Shown here: positions 7,387-8,995 of the stretch, piece after piece | Position numbering within the stretch: the first letter of the stretch is position 1 | How the letters are laid out: each line of letters starts with the position of its first letter | Assembly (NCBI GenBank): GCA_945952425.1 | Contig: CAMFIX010000097.1 | Location: forward strand, 1 to 8,995 | DNA length: 8,995 bases | DNA from: an uncultured Pseudorhodobacter sp. | Lineage (GTDB): Bacteria > Pseudomonadota > Alphaproteobacteria > Rhodobacterales > Rhodobacteraceae | Direction of reading: 5' to 3' | Made by a program: the position numbers and the translations under genes | The notes under the pieces: model-generated | Database searches by the model: none | What the model saw: only the letters and a program-made list of their open reading frames with translations | What the model was told of the DNA's origin: nothing

Positions 7387-7502
7387 CCTGGCGCTCGACC
7401 CGGCCTCCGGCAAGGCCAAGCGCGTTACAGCAGGGCGCAAGCCATCCCTGATCCCCGCTGCGAAATGACGGCGCCAAAACCGCCCAGCCGCCTATGACAA
7501 GG

Positions 7503-7526
7503 CGCCCCGGGTCAAGCCCGGGGCGG
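7503..7526 (+). repeat. GC-rich hairpin repeat, copy 1
   Basis: CGCCCCGGG (7503-7511) and CCCGGGGCG (7517-7525) pair as a 9-bp stem with the 5-base loop TCAAG. The 21 bases 7506-7526 recur in the opposite orientation at 8138-8158 with a single A/G difference. It resembles the REP-like intergenic palindromes scattered in many alphaproteobacterial genomes. GGGTTTGT follows on the plus strand, too few T for a convincing terminator, and no plus-strand gene ends here. Confidence 0.65.
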
Positions 7527-7924
7527 GTTTGTCCGTGGGGCCAGCGGCTTAGTTGTCGGCCGGGCATAGCTCGGAAGCCTGATCCGCCTGCCAACCCGCT
7601 GCGCCCCAAGGGTCTCGATCCGGTGCCTCGACCGGCAGAGGCGTGCGGTCCCGATTGGTCTTGGCGCAAAGCTTGGATGGGATGAACGCACCTTCGCAGC
7701 CTTCTTCCCGATGCCCGTCGTCGGCCCGCATCGTCAAAAGTCCCCGCGGCCGGTCTTTCTGCCCACAAGCCAAGCCATTGGTCCAGAAGTCAGGACTTGG
7801 CAGGGCAGAGCGGCAGTCCGGGGTGGCACAAAGCTTGTGAGCTATGGGCGGGCTTTCATCGCCTTTCCTCGTCCGATGTCATCCTGCCGTCGGATGGTCC
7901 CCGGGCCTTTGCAAATGCGCCTCC

Positions 7925-7936
7925 CGGCACGTGCCG
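7925..7936. repeat. Perfect 12-base palindrome
   Basis: CGGCACGTGCCG reads the same on both strands, centred on CACGTG, in a stretch without genes and next to an AT-rich patch (TTATGCTATTAT at 7937-7948). The form suits a dimeric DNA-binding protein, but no target gene starts close by. May be chance. Confidence 0.3.
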
Positions 7937-8036
7937 TTATGCTATTATCTAGAGACCCTGGATCGCGCCGAGCAGCCGGATTCGTCTGCCCCTCGATGTG
8001 ACGGCGAAACCCTCATTGCGCCCCCGCGGAGAGGTT

Positions 8037-8075
8037 TGCCCAGGATATAGGGCAGTGTGCTGTCTCCTTCGGGAG
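8037..8075. other. Two adjacent small hairpins, possible structured RNA
   Basis: TGCCC (8037-8041) pairs with GGGCA (8050-8054). Ten bases later CTCC (8064-8067) pairs with GGAG (8072-8075) around TTCG, the stable UUCG tetraloop when read on the plus strand. No T run follows. The close spacing hints at a small RNA or leader element, but I match no known family. Confidence 0.25.
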
Positions 8076-8137
8076 CTATGGGCTGTGGAATGCCTAGACA
8101 TGGCTTCTGGCGAAAAGACTTTGCCTCTCGCACCGCG

Positions 8138-8158
8138 CCGCCCCGGGCTCGACCCGGG
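8138..8158 (-). repeat. GC-rich hairpin repeat, copy 2 (inverted relative to copy 1)
   Basis: On the plus strand CCCGGG (8142-8147) and CCCGGG (8153-8158) pair around CTCGA. The stretch is the reverse complement of 7506-7526 with one mismatch, and the stem is shorter (6 bp) than in copy 1. It sits about 58 bases beyond the stop of the right-edge kinase and could help end that transcript, though no T run follows. Confidence 0.6.
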
Positions 8159-8215
8159 CCTCGGGGTTTCGCGCGGTTTTCGTCGCGTAACCGTCTGCGG
8201 CCCCCAAATCCTCCC

Positions 8216-8995
8216 TCACGTCCCGGTCATCGCCTCGGGTTCCTCGCCCTGCACGGGCCTTGCGTCGGGGGGGCAGAATTCGGTCATCACGCCCAGGATC
8301 GCGGCGCGGCGGAGGGGTTTGGTCATGTAGCGGTCGATGCCGGCGGCGAGGATGCCTTCGGCGTCGCCGTCCATCGCATGGGCGGTCAGCGCCACGATGG
8401 GCAGGTGGCTTGCGCCCGCCTCCAGCGCGCGGATGGCGCGGGCGGCGTCGCGGCCGTCCATCTCGGGCATGGAGATATCCATGAAGATCAGGTCGGGGTG
8501 GAAGCTTTGATACAGCTCCACCGCCTCGCGGCCGTTGTTGGCGAAGACCAGCTCGATGTCGACATCCTTCACCATCTTCTGGAAAACCAGCTGGTTGGTC
8601 CGGTTGTCCTCGGCGGTCAGCACGCGCATCGTGCGCACCGGGGCGGGGGGCGGAGGCGGCGCCGCGGCCACCGGCAGGACGCCGCCGATCTCTTGCAGCT
8701 GGCGGTAAAGCTCGGACCGCAGGATGGGCTTTTGCAGGATGGCCGCGAGCTCGCCCACCCCCTCGCTTTGCCGCGCCGTGGTCGGGTTCGACGACAGGAG
8801 AACGATGGGCATGCGCAGCCCCATGGCGCGGATGCGCAGGGTCAGGGCCAGGCCGTCCATCTCGGGCATGGAATGGTCGGTCAGCACGGCGTCGAAGCCA
8901 CGGTCGGCGGCCAGAAGCTCCAGCGCCTCGGCGCCCGAGCGGCAGAGCGCGACCTCCAGCCCGCAGGGGGCGAGCTGGCGTTCCAGGATCGTGCG
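8216..8995 (-). CDS. Hybrid histidine kinase or multi-receiver protein, C-terminal part with two tandem receiver domains, 5' end off window
   Basis: The 259 visible residues hold two receiver domains; the frame is open to the right edge. Receiver 1 starts inside its first helix (RTILERQLAPCGLEVALC) and has Asp40 in LTDHSMPEMDG, Ser68/69 at the switch position and Lys89 in QKP. A Pro-rich linker (about 112-120) precedes receiver 2, with Glu129-Asp130 in AEDN, Asp173 in FMDISMPEMDG, Thr204 in LTAHAMDGD and Lys226 in TKP; all key residues are present. The second domain is the type usual at the end of ArcB/BarA-like hybrid kinases, so a HisKA-HATPase core is expected beyond the edge; that is inference. 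No HPt domain or output domain follows, only about 20 acidic residues before the TGA at 8216-8218. The GTG at 8887 lies in the middle of receiver 1 and is not the start. Confidence 0.88.
   Translation of the reverse strand, partial: RTILERQLAPCGLEVALCRSGAEALELLAADRGFDAVLTDHSMPEMDGLALTLRIRAMGLRMPIVLLSSNPTTARQSEGVGELAAILQKPILRSELYRQLQEIGGVLPVAAAPPPPPAPVRTMRVLTAEDNRTNQLVFQKMVKDVDIELVFANNGREAVELYQSFHPDLIFMDISMPEMDGRDAARAIRALEAGASHLPIVALTAHAMDGDAEGILAAGIDRYMTKPLRRAAILGVMTEFCPPDARPVQGEEPEAMTGT

Larger units (their letters stand above)
7266..8215. other. 950-base region with no supportable gene
   Basis: Both strands were read. Short open frames exist (for example 7549-7773 minus, 7711-8001 plus, 7998-8330 plus), but none has a ribosome site, a recognisable motif or a protein-like composition. 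Codon bias seen in the neighbouring genes is absent, and AT content is locally higher (for example around 7937-7950). The region holds the RTX upstream signals at its left end, two opposite copies of a GC-rich hairpin, a perfect palindrome at 7925-7936, short direct repeats, and two small hairpins at 8037-8075. I recognise no tRNA, riboswitch or known small RNA. It may contain decayed genes or an unrecognised RNA. Confidence 0.6.

Noticed and set aside
5685..7451. Long plus-strand open frame opposite the RTX gene
   Set aside because: Repetitive Arg/Val/Ile/Ala text mirrors the RTX repeats on the other strand; no domain or ribosome site.
7503..7530. Intrinsic terminator
   Set aside because: The stem is good but only three T follow and no gene on that strand ends before it.
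6920..7768. Minus-strand open frame overlapping the RTX gene and upstream DNA
   Set aside because: Its second half is the RTX gene out of frame and its first half has no protein character.
7549..7773. Small minus-strand gene of 74 residues
   Set aside because: Needs a TTG start, has no Shine-Dalgarno and no recognisable motif; cannot be supported.
8216..8887. Start of the right-edge gene at 8887
   Set aside because: This GTG lies just before the phosphoacceptor Asp of receiver 1; the frame and domain continue to the window edge.

Overview
The window is GC-rich DNA with dense, often overlapping genes and strong G/C third-codon bias. It reads like an alphaproteobacterium of the Rhodobacterales, Paracoccus/Rhodobacter type. 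That placement rests on composition and protein style only; no rRNA or other marker gene is present.

Left block (1-4476, minus strand): a three-gene signalling and efflux operon read right to left. An OmpR-type response regulator (3772-4476) overlaps by 4 bases (ATGA) the start of a large membrane hybrid histidine kinase (811-3775). Six bases after the kinase stop comes a periplasmic adaptor (membrane fusion protein) of an RND-type efflux pump, cut by the left edge. The likely logic is a periplasmic signal sensed by the kinase, a regulator response, and expression of the pump. The kinase gene carries two lesions: a one-base frame change near 2602, which separates sensor from catalytic core, and an in-frame loss of most of its second PAS domain.

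Middle block: a second OmpR-type regulator (4561-5235, plus strand) is divergent from the first across 84 bases and has no kinase beside it. It runs tail to tail into a bacterial haemoglobin gene (5232-5648, minus), and the two stop codons share a CTAG palindrome. The haemoglobin lies 21 bases downstream of an RTX-type calcium-binding, probably secreted protein (5670-7265, minus), so these two look like one operon.

Right block: about 950 bases (7266-8215) hold no gene I can support. They contain a candidate promoter, a GC-rich hairpin present in two opposite copies, a perfect 12-base palindrome and small hairpins. Beyond it is the C-terminal part of another hybrid kinase with two tandem receiver domains (8216-8995, minus), cut by the right edge.

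The heptamer CTGTAAC occurs upstream of both the first regulator and the RTX gene, a possible regulatory link. I see no CRISPR array, transposase, tRNA or rRNA.
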